Program-made: the position numbers and the translations under genes
Notes under the pieces: model-generated
What the model was told of the DNA's origin: nothing
Databases searched by the model: none
Seen by the model: the letters and a program-made list of their open reading frames with translations, nothing else
NCBI RefSeq assembly: GCF_001540865.1
Contig: NC_033625.1
Coordinates: forward strand, 6,532,023-6,596,022
From: Ananas comosus
Taxonomy: Eukaryota > Streptophyta > Magnoliopsida > Poales > Bromeliaceae
Reading direction: 5' to 3'
Length of the DNA: 64,000 nucleotides
In this document: one piece after another, positions 49,155 to 60,253 of the stretch
Position numbering within the stretch: the stretch's first letter is position 1
Layout: each line of letters opens with the position of its first letter

Positions 49155-49627
49155 AACTTGAGAATACTCTCAAAAAGTTGAAACTCTCTGATTATTATAA
49201 TCTTTTTTCCTATAAAAAGAAGCTAATATTTTTTGGAAGTAAGTTTTTTTAAATATATTATGGTAGTAAGTTTTTTAAAATATTTTAAATATATTTAAGT
49301 AAGTTTTTTTAAAAAGAAGCTAATATATTTGGGGACAGAGAGGCAGATCAGATTCATCGAATTTTGGTTAATTTACATCAACGAATGAATAGTGATCAAT
49401 CAATCTATCAATATTCAAATTAGCTCAATAAATAACATCACCCAAAAATTTAGCAGCATCAGCAAAACAACTCTAAAGAGGACAAATCCTGAATAGAGAA
49501 GCCGAAAAGCGCAGATAAAGCCATGTGAAAAAGAAGTAATCTGGTAAGATACAAGTTAACTTGAGACTCAATAAAACGATTACCTGGCCTTGCTATCCAA
49601 ACAAGTCAGTCAAAATAATAGCAACTA

Positions 49628-49676
<49 letters not shown>

Positions 49677-49714
49677 AAAATGGCCAAAAATTTTTCACAC
49701 AACTCCCCCTCTAA
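49155..49714. other. Intergenic DNA with TA microsatellite
   Basis: A (TA)n tract lies at 49631-49674. No gene is recognised. Confidence 0.5.
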
Positions 49715-50070
49715 TGTTCTCTCCACCCAATGCAGTGGATTAGAGAACAGAGAAATAATAATTCTAAGATCAAACCCTACGACTCGGACTCATAAAAACG
49801 CTATACTATAATGTTCCTGACATAACATCTAGTTCGCTAGACGACTACAAGTCATTCTAGATTAGTTTTTAAATTTAAATTTGTAAATGTTCTCTCCACT
49901 CAATGCAGTGGATTAGAGAACAGAGAAATAATAATGCTAAGGTGAACCCTGCGACACGACTCTTCGCATGACGCTACGGTATAATGTTCCTGACAAAACA
50001 TCTAACTCGCTAGAAGACCCTTCAACAACTAAAAGTCATTTTAGATTAGTTTTTAAATTTAAATTTGTAA
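49715..50070. repeat. Tandem duplication, about 173-bp unit, beyond the LARP-like gene
   Basis: Two direct copies start tgttctctccac(c/t)caatg at 49715 and 49888. Both contain 'gcagtggattagagaacaga', 'aatgttcctgaca' and 'ttttaaatttaaatttgtaa'. Scattered differences show the duplication is not an assembly copy. It lies just past the 3' end of the La-motif gene. Confidence 0.8.
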
Positions 50071-50307
50071 GCAGCACCGCCTTAACCTTTCGCTTTGGTT
50101 ATTCGCATACTTATGTATGTTCGAAGTGGATAAAGCTAAGGGGGTGCTGATCAAAAGTAAACTAAAAACCGACTATATATGCACTAAAATGACTTATAGT
50201 AGTAGGGAACACTTGTATACCTAATATTTACTCGTGTTTGTCTCTTTTTTCAATTATCCAGAAAAAAAAGAAGAAAAATAGATATTTACTGCACAGTTTC
50301 TTCGCAT
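50071..50307 (-). other. Probable 3' UTR of the La-motif gene
   Basis: A non-coding stretch directly after the stop codon; no polyadenylation site is asserted. Confidence 0.4.
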
Positions 50308-53300
50308 TTATTGACCAGGAGCAGGTATTGCCTGGTCCGGAGGGTCGTGGACAACAACACTCTTACGCATCTTGTCCTCCTGCAGCTGTAAAAACATTAT
50401 TGATCAATCACTAAAATATGCCAATCATAGAAAAAATCACAGAACCAATCACTCCAAAAAAAGGGTTAATTTCATTTATGTCCCTGCAAACATAGTAAAT
50501 AGCAAATATATCCCTATAAAATTCAACTTTTATATGTTGTCCCTGCAAAAGTCCTGATGTTTTCAAATATCTCTGCCGTTAAAATCCGTTAGAAAAGTAA
50601 GTTAACCATAGGTTAAATGCTTAGCCCTAGTTAGTTTTTGATATTTTTATCCCTTTATATTATACTAGTATGGCTTTTGGAGGAATATATTTGTGATGAC
50701 AAAATTGAAAATATAAACAGTTCTCTAATGTAACAATCAGAAGGACATATTTGAAAACATTAGGACTTTCGTAGGGACAACATATGAAAGTTGAATTTTG
50801 TAGGGATATACTTGTCATTTTGCTGGGACATGTATGAAATTAACCCAAAAAAAAAAAAAAAAGCCAATTGTTACTCTTAGGGTCTATGGAATACTCAAAT
50901 TGCAGAAGTATAGGAGAAGAATAAGCTTAGTGGATTAAGGCATAAATTTGTTTCTTCTGTAAACGTAAAGACATAGATTGTCACTAAATAGGTTAACAGG
51001 ATGAAGTTCTCCACGAAAGATAAATGCAAATCCTGTCGCACTGTACTAATTTAATGAAACAACCGGACAAGAAAAATAGATACTTGTCACTTACCTGGAT
51101 CTCAACATGATTCGAGGTCACTAGCGCTTCCCGTAAGAGCTGGAACACATCTAAATTTTTCGTCAACTGTTTAACCTGTAATACACATGAAGCAAAATGT
51201 ATTCCATCATAAATTACCTGTTTATGTTAGCTTTAGATATGACATAAAGCTTGCTAAAATAATCTATATATATCTACCTTAATATTGAATATCTTTATTA
51301 AGTTCAGAAGGATTGCAATTAAGATAAACTGGGTATTCAATAAGCGGTGCTCGGAAAGACAGGTTGGGAAGCAAAAGCACCCAAATCTAAGATTAAGAAC
51401 ATTCTGAATTTTTTTCAGACATGCCTAGGGATTGAATTCACTTATACATAATAGCGCCCCCAATCACTGCTTAGTAATTATAAATAAGTTATCTTAGTTT
51501 GCCACTTCCCTTAAGTGCAAGTTAGTTTTCTTGGTTATTGACACAGGACATTGGCTTTATTAACTTTAAAAAAAAAAGGAGAATTATTAACTTGCAAACT
51601 GTTAATGCACAGTGATAAAATAATGTTTCTAGCCACTTGTAGTCACAACTTTGGAATTTGTGGGTAAATCAAAAAAGTTTGAAATTGGCACAAAATCAAA
51701 TGAATTTGGCATTCAGGAATGATTCATCAATAAACAGTTAGAAAAACTGTAGAAATACAGAAAATATGTAAAAGTAATCAACAGGATGTTTCTTTTAATC
51801 TACATAATATAATGAACAGTTCCTGTGGCAACGGGTGACTCGTAAGATTCTTGGAGTCTTGACTTATTTGAGTAATGGATAGATGAAGTATCACGTAGTC
51901 CTTTTACCATGTAATTTGAGAAATACTTCGCCAACAATAGATCCTACAATTATTCATAAAATTTCAAAAAAGTGCAAAGATGTTCAACGAACTTACTTTC
52001 CGGAATTCTGCAATTTCTCTCACGGTTACCCATCCTTCACTATCCATTATTGACTTCAAGTACCAATCGTCGACCAAGTTTTCATCACTAAACATAAACA
52101 GAAAAGCATCCGCGATCAAAAGGAGTTAACAATTAGAAGCTAAAGGAAACCAAGAGATGGCTAAATACAAACATAATTTGTGAAATTTGACCTTGATTTC
52201 AATTTCCTACCCATACAATTAGATTTAGTCTCCGAAGTTTTCCTGCATAACATTAAACTTTTTTGCTATCTATTATCTAAAAAGTAGACTTTAACATGAC
52301 AGTGAAACATTGGAATAATAACTATATAGGGAGCCAACTCACGGAAAGGTGGTCACCGTCCATCACTACATAAATATTCATGCATTGAATGTGATGAACG
52401 GTTGTGATTAGACCATCTGTTCATGCTCCCCAAGTAACTTCTTTCTAGACATTGCATTGCTAAATTTGAAGCATGAAGAAGCGAAATCGAAGCCTGGATC
52501 AAACTTCAGGGATTAAATTGCGTAAAATGAAACTTTGAGGATGAAACTAAAGTCAAGTCATGCTTCAGAGAATAATTTTATAAAAAACTCTACGGTAAAT
52601 TGAAATGTGGATCAAACTTCAGGGACTACATTTGTAAGTAAACCCCCAAAAGAACTAAGGTTAAGTGGAATCTGCAAGAACTAACCTGAAGTAATACTCT
52701 ACTTGACGGCGCAGCTTTCTGAGTAGTTCTGGGTGATCAACGATCTCAACTTTGCCGTCAATAACAATCACATACTTTTGAACTGGCTCGGAATTAACTG
52801 GAGTCGGCGGAGTTTCGAGGTTATTTATAGGAAAGTTGTTACTATAACCACTTGCTTCTGTAAAGTAAACAGCACCATAGTCACAAGTTCAGGATTTTAA
52901 ATCGAAAAGAACTGATAAATTCTAAATGTAGCAAACAACTCGCAATTTAAAAAGAAGAAGTAATTCAGATAGTAAAATATAATTATTGAAACATCAAAAT
53001 ACACAAAAAACAGAGTTTCCTGCATAATTATGTTATTTAATTCTGTGTTCGACGGAGCATAGAAAAGTAAAAGACGCAATGAATGATTTCTTTCGGCTAT
53101 AAATACTCACAAACTTACTAAATATTTGGAATAATGCGTAGAGTATTCAAAGCTTCCCGTTGTTTCCTTCGAATATTCATGGACCAGCAAATAAATAACT
53201 CATGATTTCCCAAGAAAACAAAACGATATTGTTTTGTAACTACAATCAAAACCTAATGCAACAGAATCTTTTTATCTCTCAAGATGTTAGATGCAAAATA

Positions 53301-53841
53301 AAACAAAAGAACAGAAATAAGAGAGGAAACAGAGCGATCGCTAATTAAAATTTTACTCACCTGGATTGAAGGGAGCGCCAAAGGGATCCAAAGGCGGGAA
53401 GGGCGCGGCAAAGTTGGCGCCGAAAGGAGGAATCCGGTGGCGGTGATCGAACATCAGCGGGGGCGCGGGGAGGCTGAAGTGGGGCCCGAACGGCACGGGC
53501 GGGGGCAACCTGTGCCCTAGGGCGAACGCGTGCGGCAGCGGCGGGGGCGGCGGCGGCGGCGGCNCCCGATTGAGCGGGGAGAAGTAGCCGCCGCCGCCGC
53601 CGCCGCCGCCGCCGTAGCCATTGCTTGCGAATCCGCTGTAGGGGTCGAAGAAGGGGCCGGCGCAGGGAACCCTCCAGTGTGGCGGCAGCGGCGGCGGAGA
53701 GCGACCGTCGAACCTTGGGCGGCGCGCGTGGCCGGAGAGCAACTGCTGCGCCGGGCGCCGCGGCGGCGACGTGGCCATCTCATGCGCCGGAGCCACGGCG
53801 GTGGAGGAGGCGGCGGCGGCGGGGGTAGTCGGCGTCGACAT
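50308..53841 (-). CDS. Short La-motif RNA-binding protein (LARP1-like)
   Basis: It encodes a La-related protein, expected to bind RNA in the cytoplasm and influence mRNA stability or translation. Five exons with GT-AG borders and matching phases: 53841-53361, 52857-52686, 52087-51997, 51175-51095 and 50385-50308, giving 300 aa. Residues 1-160 are low-complexity: Pro/Ala-rich, a Gly run (about 76-84) and a Pro run with one unresolved residue from the N at 53564. The La motif lies at about 205-275 (RRQVEYYFSDENLVDDWYLK, MDSEGWVTVREIAEF, VKQLTKNLDV), followed by VEIQ and a short tail ending QAIPAPGQ. MDSEGWV is typical of the LARP1 clade. Plant LARP1b/c proteins are longer (over 500 aa), so this is a compact version with the motif near the C-terminus; no LARP1 C-terminal DM15 region is present. 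MITE 50463-50846 sits in its last intron. The exact orthologue is unknown. Confidence 0.88.
50463..50846. mobile_element. MITE ('gggttaatttcat' family), complete
   Basis: Perfect 13-bp terminal inverted repeats gggttaatttcat (50463-50475) and atgaaattaaccc (ending 50846). Imperfect pairing continues inward over most of the element (tttatatgttgtccctgc and its inverse). It lies in the last intron of the La-motif gene. Degenerate relatives: 14640-14950, near 23994 and 20117-20420. Confidence 0.85.
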
Positions 53842-54050
53842 AGCTCCCGGAAGACCAAAGAAACCCTAGTAGACGAAACGAAAACCCCAGAAACCCTAAC
53901 CAAGGCTCAGAAAAACCCTAGGAAGCCCTATAAGACACTAGAAACCCTAACCAAGTCTCGTGAGGAGAACGACGGAGGGGAACGAGAAGAGAAAGAGAGA
54001 GAGAGAGAGAGAGATAGAGAGAGGGATTATTCGATTTTTTTTGTATAAAA
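53842..54050 (-). promoter_or_regulatory. LARP-like 5' leader with four telo-boxes and a CT tract
   Basis: The motif AAACCCTA (telo-box; TAGGGTTT on the gene strand) occurs at 53861-53868, 53891-53898, 53913-53920 and 53942-53949. A (GA)n tract (gene strand CT) follows at about 53990-54018. Telo-boxes are known upstream of translation-apparatus genes and cell-cycle-linked genes. No ATG intervenes before the start codon. Confidence 0.7.
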
Positions 54051-54280
54051 AAATTTGAGATAAGATTTTATTTAAAAATAAATTGATGAATAATAATGCG
54101 TATTTATGAAGAGAGAATGCGGAGTAGTCGGAAAAAGATTGCCGCGTCGCGCCTCCGTGAGAATTAATCGGCGATTAGGCGCTTCCCCCTCCCGATTAAT
54201 ACTCGTAGTAGGAGGAGGAATCGCCAACCATGCAATATATATTCATATTAAACCGGTATTTTTTCATTAAAAGAAAAAAA

Positions 54281-54868
54281 GGTAAATTTCAAATACCCCC
54301 CTGTCGTTTCGTATCTTCTCACTTTAGTATCATGTGGTTTAAAGTATATCAAGTTAGCCCCTGTAGTTTCGCACTTTCTCACTTTAGTGTCCTGTAGTTT
54401 AAAGTGTGTCAAGTTAGTATCTTGCTGTGATTTTATTTTTATCTTTTTATTATCTATTTTATTAATTTTTTTCGTTACGACAGAGTTAAAATTAAAGGGT
54501 AATAAAGTGAATATATTCGATTCGATAAACCTAGGTAGGGTATATGAAGATTTTTGTATATAATTTAACGAAATATTAACAGACGAAAAAAAAAATCAAT
54601 GACAAAGTTAAAACTAAAGAGTACTAAAATAAATATTCAATAAATCTAAGTAGGGTATATGAGTTTTTTTATATATAATTTAACGAAAGATTAACAGAGA
54701 AGCCGAGAAAAAAAAATGAAACTAAAGTGTACTACATTAATGCACTTTAAATCACAAAGTACTAAAGTAAGAAAGTACGAAACCATAGTATAGGGTACTC
54801 AATTGATACACTTTAAACTGCAAGATACTAAAGTGAAAAAGTGAGAAACGCATGGTGTTATTTGAAGA
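54281..54868. mobile_element. MITE family A, copy 6
   Basis: It starts ggtaaatttcaaatacc and ends ggtgttatttgaagaac. It shares the internal 'tttaacgaaatattaacag' segment, repeated twice, with copies 2 and 7. Confidence 0.7.
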
Positions 54869-55634
54869 ACTAGTTATAACGAAGAACTAGGTATACCGGG
54901 GATAGGTACAAGTATGGATTTTTATAAGAATAAGGGTATTTTTTTGTTTGAATGAAAAAATTTGAGTACAAGCTAGAACTAGAAAAATTATGTTTGGATG
55001 GTTATTGAAAATAAGAGAAATAGTTGATGATTATAAATAAAAAATAATAATATTACCCCTCTCATTATATTTGAATTTAAATTTTTAATTTTTGAATTTA
55101 AATTTTTAAATTTAAAATTTAAAATTATAACTTTTAAAATTGTTCCCACCCACTTAATGGTGTTTGGGTACAAGAGGGGGGATAACCCCTTGTCCCCCCT
55201 CTTGTACCCAATCCAAACACTCCCTGATTTCTCAAAGAAAAAAAGAGTTCGACCCGTAATTTTCGAAACTGAACCGGTTAGGTTAGATCCGGTTTTTTTA
55301 CCCTTTCTTTCGTTTTTCTGTTTTTGGTTTTTTCGAGAGAAAAGTATATAAGCATGTTTAGTTTATTTCTAGAAATAAACTTTTTAAAACTAAGATTTTT
55401 TTAAAAAACAAAATTTGTTGTTGTGTAGTTGAAGATATGTATTGATCGCAAATTTATACTAGCACGGTGAAAAATTGTGTTATTTTGATAGTTATAAGAT
55501 GTATCATTAGTTTGTTTTATAGAAAAAATTTTTGGATTAAGCATGCAATTGGATCCGGATTAATGGAATTCCTGTTCCGATCCATACTGAATGGAATGAT
55601 AATTGGGGACGAAAAATAAGCAAAAAAAAAAAAA
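54869..55634. other. Intergenic DNA
   Basis: No gene. 55150-55206 contains an inverted pair 'gtttgggtacaagagggggg' and 'ccccctcttgtacccaatcc', so 54895-55215 may be another MITE; its left end was not fixed. Confidence 0.4.
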
Positions 55635-55946
55635 AGGAAAAAGTTCAAATACCACTCCTGTGGTTTCGCAATTTCTCACTTTAGTACCCTGCATTATAAT
55701 GTTTATCACTTTCGTACCATGTGATTTTATTTTTTTATTTTTTGTTATCTCCTTCACTAATTTTTTTTATTAAATCGAGTGACAAAGTTAAAACTAAAGG
55801 GTACTTCGATAAACTATAAATGGGGTATTTGAAGTTTTTGTACATAATTTAATAAAAAGTTAACTGAGGGCTGACGAAAAGAGAAAAATAAAATCATATA
55901 GTACTAAATTGATACACTTTAAACCATAGGGTACTAAATTGATACA
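55635..55946. mobile_element. MITE family A, copy 7, truncated by another MITE
   Basis: It starts ggaaaaagttcaaatacc and breaks off inside 'aaattgatacac', where a family B element begins at 55947. The missing right part was not found beyond that element. Confidence 0.65.
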
Positions 55947-56459
55947 CTGGAATACTATTGCTAGCAAACGGGCTCCGTTGCCACTCATTTGTTTTCGATG
56001 ATGGAGCCTCCAAATTAACGATCGGCACCATTGAACATGATCTATACTACTTTGAGTATTTAGAAATCAAATTTTATGATTTTTCGCTATTGTTCTCTTA
56101 ATCATCAAGTAGACGTAAAAATGAACGGCTGAAAATAAATATCCTCTAAAAAATGATGATAGGAATTTTCTAATCAAGATCGAGAGTATAGATTTTGTTC
56201 TAAATAGTTTAAAGAATTTCTATTTGAATAGCTTTACACCGTTAAACAAGAAAATGCCTCATATCTACCATTAAAATTACAAAATTTGAAACCATTTGAT
56301 TATTAGGTCAATAATGTCAAAAAGATTTGAAATTTGATTTCTAGATGCTTCAAGTGGTATACATTATGTTCAACAGTGCCGATCGTCAATTTAAAGGCTT
56401 TATCATCGAAAACAAATAAATGGCAACGGAGCCCGTTTGCTACTAATAGCATTCCAGCT
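55947..56459. mobile_element. MITE family B, copy 3
   Basis: Ends: ctggaatactattgctag and, on the right, ctactaatagcattccag. It shares 'aacgggctccgttgcca' and 'gatcggcaccattgaaca' with 24617-25152. A CT/TA microsatellite follows at 56461-56502. Confidence 0.75.
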
Positions 56460-56501
<42 letters not shown>

Positions 56502-57216
56502 ATGTAAAATAATTTCAGGTTTGGCTGGAGCTTGGGTTCGGGTTCGACTCGGGCTCGAGTTCGGGTTCGGGTGCAATCAAAATTCATACCTGAATTCAAA
56601 TCCGTCGGATTTTTATTTTTGATATGCATATCCGAAACTATATCTATTTAGTATCAGATAAATCTACTCCATTGGATTCAAGTTCGGATAAAATTTTAGA
56701 TATCTGTATCATTGACATCCCTAGAAATGGTTGAACGAGAAAAGAGACTATATCATATAATATTTTATTTTATTTTTATTTATCATAATAATATATTTAA
56801 AGGCAAATTATATGCCACTCAGATCAATTGACATTTATCTATAATTCAGATCATTGTAATTGCATTTTAAAAATTATTACTAAACAAATTATATTATTTT
56901 TGCTAAACTGATCTCACCTAATTTAATATAAAAGATTTTCTATAGTAAGTAATGCTATTTGTACAGCAAGAATTAGAGATGTAGATTGAACCAGATTGGT
57001 GGACCCTCTGTTTCGATCCACTTCAAATGAGGCCGTAATTAAGTGAGAATAAAAAATATAAAAAAGTGTAGCTTGTTTCGAATCTGTCCGATTCGCCAAG
57101 TAGATGGAGCGAGAGGCGAGAGACCCTTGCTTACTGCTATAAATTCATCAAAAACCCTCTCCTACCCCGATCCACCCGAATGGATTCACAAGTGAGAGTA
57201 AAAAATATGATTAAAA
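56460..57216. other. Microsatellite, 'gggttcggg' repeat and intergenic DNA
   Basis: 56515-56720 holds the 'cgggttcgggttcgg' dispersed repeat also seen near 24060 and 59766. The remainder has no recognisable gene. Confidence 0.45.
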
Positions 57217-57620
57217 TTAGGCTAAAATATAAAAAAATTCTTATAAATACCCACTTTTTACTATTTCTTTTTTACTTTTAAAATCTATTTTTTGTACTCT
57301 AAAAATTTTAAAAATATTTTTAGGAAAGTATGACTTTAATGGAGAAGGCAAAATGACTAAATTATCCTTATTTTTTTTATAACAAAAAATAATTTTTTAA
57401 TATATTGCTGTAATTTTGAATTTTTTAATATATTGTTGTAATTTTGAAGGGCATTTTCGGTATAAATTATAAAAAATAAACGGAATAGTAATAGAACCCT
57501 AATATAGGAGGGCCAAATGTAACAACTTGAAATGTTAAAAAGATAAAATATAGAATTTTGAAAGTTAAAAAAAAATAAAAAATAAGTACTTATAAGGAGA
57601 TTTTCTGTAATTTAGCCTTA
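57217..57620. mobile_element. MITE family F, copy 2
   Basis: Left end ttaggctaaaatataaaaa; right end tttctgtaatttagcctta. Interior AT-rich, non-coding. Confidence 0.7.
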
Positions 57621-58042
57621 AATTAACCCGTCATGAATCTGTCCCGACCCAACATGAAATGGAGCGGGAGGTGGAAGACAGCTCCCTCCTTTGGATCCGC
57701 TCCGTTTGCATCCCTATCTAAGATGTAGGTGTTAATCTTATATCTTAGCCTCTTGATGATCAGAATGTCCTCACTTATTTTATCAATTTTTGTATTAAAA
57801 ATTTTACAGAATTGTCTAAATCCTAAGAAATATTTTCTATATAACAGATAATACCCATTAATACATGCAAAGAATTCAAAATATGATAAATCATGAAATA
57901 TAACAAATAATTTGAAAATATAATAATTAATTAATTTATGTAAAGATGCTTTAATTAGTTAATTAATTTACAAAGAACTCATTATGTTTGGTATTGTTTT
58001 ATTTATCCAAGGGTTGTAGTCCTACTCCTAAGATTTATACAA
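57621..58042. other. Intergenic DNA
   Basis: No gene or defined repeat is recognised. Confidence 0.4.
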
Positions 58043-58051
58043 ATTTTTTTA

Positions 58052-59137
58052 GGCCAATTTGCATAAAAAATTCATAAATTTTGAGCTTTTACAAAACTGG
58101 GCCACCTTTTTTGATTTTACAGATTCGGTCCGAATTTTCAACAAACTGACAAAAATACCTTTATTACTTTTTCTCTCTCTTCTTTCTCTCTCCTCTTATT
58201 TTCTCTTGTTCATTTTTTTTCTTTCACCGAAGAAAGCAGCGGAGGCAGAGGCAGAGGCAGAGGCGGAAACGGCCCGCCTCGCCTCTCACCCTCATGCTCT
58301 CGCCCTCGCCCGCGCACCCCCCACCTTCCTCGCCTCCGACCCCACCGTGGCCGCGCCGCAACACTCTTTTTTTTTTTCCTCTCCGACTCTTCTCCACCGT
58401 CTCTGACAACGACGCCTCTCTTGCCCTTCCCCGCCCTTCTTGTCCTCCCCTTCTCCCTCCTCCAAAGCCGCCTCCAACGACGACGCATCTTCGCCGACGA
58501 CGACACCGTAGAGGTCGCTGCAGCGCTGCAGCCTCAGAGCGGGGGGTTTTTAGCGGCGTCGTCACCGGCGCCGTGGCCGTTGGCAGAGAGGGGTGACTAA
58601 AAAAAATTATAGAAGAAGCAAGAAAAAAAAATAAAGATAAAAAATTATAGGAAAAAAGATATGAAGATGAAATTGCACCGTTAAAAAAAAAATTGTACTG
58701 TTTTAAAAGAACGTTGCACTATTATGGACATAAGTTGTATTACTTAAGGTGTAAACTGCAGATCTAAGATGAAAATTACACTCTTTAAACGAAAATTGCA
58801 CTCTTTGAGAGATATTTACACTATTTTTTTTCTTATTGCACTCTTTTAGATATAAACTGCATCCATTAAGATAAAAATTACACTCTTTAAATGAAAGTTG
58901 CACTTTTTGAGAGATATTTACACTGTTTTCCTCTTCTTACATCCTTTGAGATGTAAACTGTATCTCTTTAAGAGATATTTATACTGTTTCTCTTCTTGTT
59001 GCACTGTTTTTCCTCTTGTTGCACTATTTTTCTTCTTGTTATACTGTTTCTCCTCTTAAAGGGTGTAGTTTAAGAGAAAAAACAATGGCCAACTTTTGCA
59101 AAAGCGCGAAACTAGTGGATTTTTTATGAAATTGGCC
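58052..59137. mobile_element. Non-autonomous Mutator-like element with GC-rich insert
   Basis: Terminal inverted repeats of about 53 bp: ggccaatttgcataaaaaat at 58052 and the inverse at 59137 (ggccaatttcataaaaaat), with 'gcttttacaaaa...ggcca' further in also matched. A perfect 9-bp target duplication ATTTTTTTA flanks it (58043-58051 and 59138-59146), as expected for Mutator-like elements. The inside has a GC-rich block (about 58225-58590) unlike its AT-rich surroundings, with no recognised protein, and a tandem repeat (58700-59060). There is no transposase. Confidence 0.8.
58700..59060. repeat. Tandem repeats inside the Mutator-like element
   Basis: Words 'gagagatatttacact', 'aaaattacactctttaaa' and 'cttcttgttgcactgttt' recur about every 20-110 bases. 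Confidence 0.65.
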
Positions 59138-59146
59138 ATTTTTTTA

Positions 59147-59264
59147 AGATTTTAATATTAAAAAAAATTATGACTAGTGAGAAAAACTTTGAACCTTAGA
59201 TAGGCAAGTTGAAAGAAAAACTTTATAATTTCTCACCAGTCATATCACTCTCTTTTGTTTTAAT
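59147..59264. other. Spacer between two elements
   Basis: Short AT-rich stretch; nothing recognised. Confidence 0.4.
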
Positions 59265-59618
59265 ATTTAAGGCTAAAATATAGAAAATTCTTCTGTAAAT
59301 ACTACTTTTTCACTTTTATTCCTTAACTTTTAAAAACCTATATTTTACCCTCTCAAAATTTTAAATTGATACATTTAGCCCCCCTTCGTTAGTGTTCCGT
59401 TACTATTCTATCTATTTCTTATAATTTTTACCTAAAATTTTCTTAAAATAACAAAAAACATTAAAAACTATTTTTTAAAGAACAAGTAAGGACAACATAA
59501 TTCTCTGAAAATATTTTCGAAATTCTAAGATATTAAATGTAGGTTTTTGAAAGTAAAAAAAAAAAAGTGAAAAAAATAAATATTCACACAAAAATTTTCT
59601 ATATTTTAACCATATTAA
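59265..59618. mobile_element. MITE family F, copy 3
   Basis: Left end tttaaggctaaaatataga and right end tctatattttaaccatatt are inverted repeats; interior as in copy 2. Confidence 0.65.
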
Positions 59619-60253
59619 AATTCAAAAGGAATCATATAAATTCTAGGGATAGCATTACAACCCTCGAATTGACATTGTAATCCTATCCAAAAAATTTTCT
59701 ATATTTTAGCTATATTAAAATTCAAAAATAATTAAAAATAAATTCTAGGGACAGGATTACAACTCTTGGATTTTCAAAAATCTAAATCCAAACCCGACTA
59801 TAAAATCCAAAATTCAAACCCAAACCCGACTCCAACGGATTTTAAAAATCCATTTCCAAACCTAAATCTGACAAAAAAAATTCGAAATCTAAATTTGAAC
59901 TCAAAAACCCTAACCCAAAATAATTATTTCTTTTTATCATATTTCAAAACATATTACATTAAATCTAAATTTTTAAATACAAATTAAAATATAATATCAA
60001 ACATTCACATATATTATATAATGTAAAATCAATTTGTGTTTGGATCGGATTCGGGTCTGGAAAAGACAAAATTCATGTCCGAATCTAAATTCATCGAGAT
60101 TTTTTTTTTTATACCGATATCAGAAACTATATCCATTTAGTATCTGTCTGCCATCACGAATGACGTATCTCGCACGGTCGATGGGTTTTGCCGTGGGGTT
60201 GTATTCATGATTCAGATTAGTATTTGTATCAAGTATTGCAGGTCCATGGTTTC
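59619..60253. other. Dispersed repeat DNA
   Basis: Two short direct repeats of 'tctagggacagga/tagggatagcattac' lie near 59640 and 59747. 59766-60120 carries the 'aaacccgactataaaatcc' dispersed repeat related to 24060 and 56515. No gene. Confidence 0.4.

Noticed and set aside
53861..53949. Interstitial telomere repeat
   Set aside because: The AAACCCTA motifs are not contiguous tandem copies; they fit promoter telo-boxes better.
53530..54048. 172-codon plus-strand frame opposite the LARP-like exon 1
   Set aside because: Arg/Gly repeats from reading GC-rich trinucleotides on the wrong strand; includes the GA microsatellite.
58224..58565. Minus-strand 113-codon frame in the Mutator-like element
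   Set aside because: Arg/Gly-biased; no domain. Kept only as part of the GC-rich insert.
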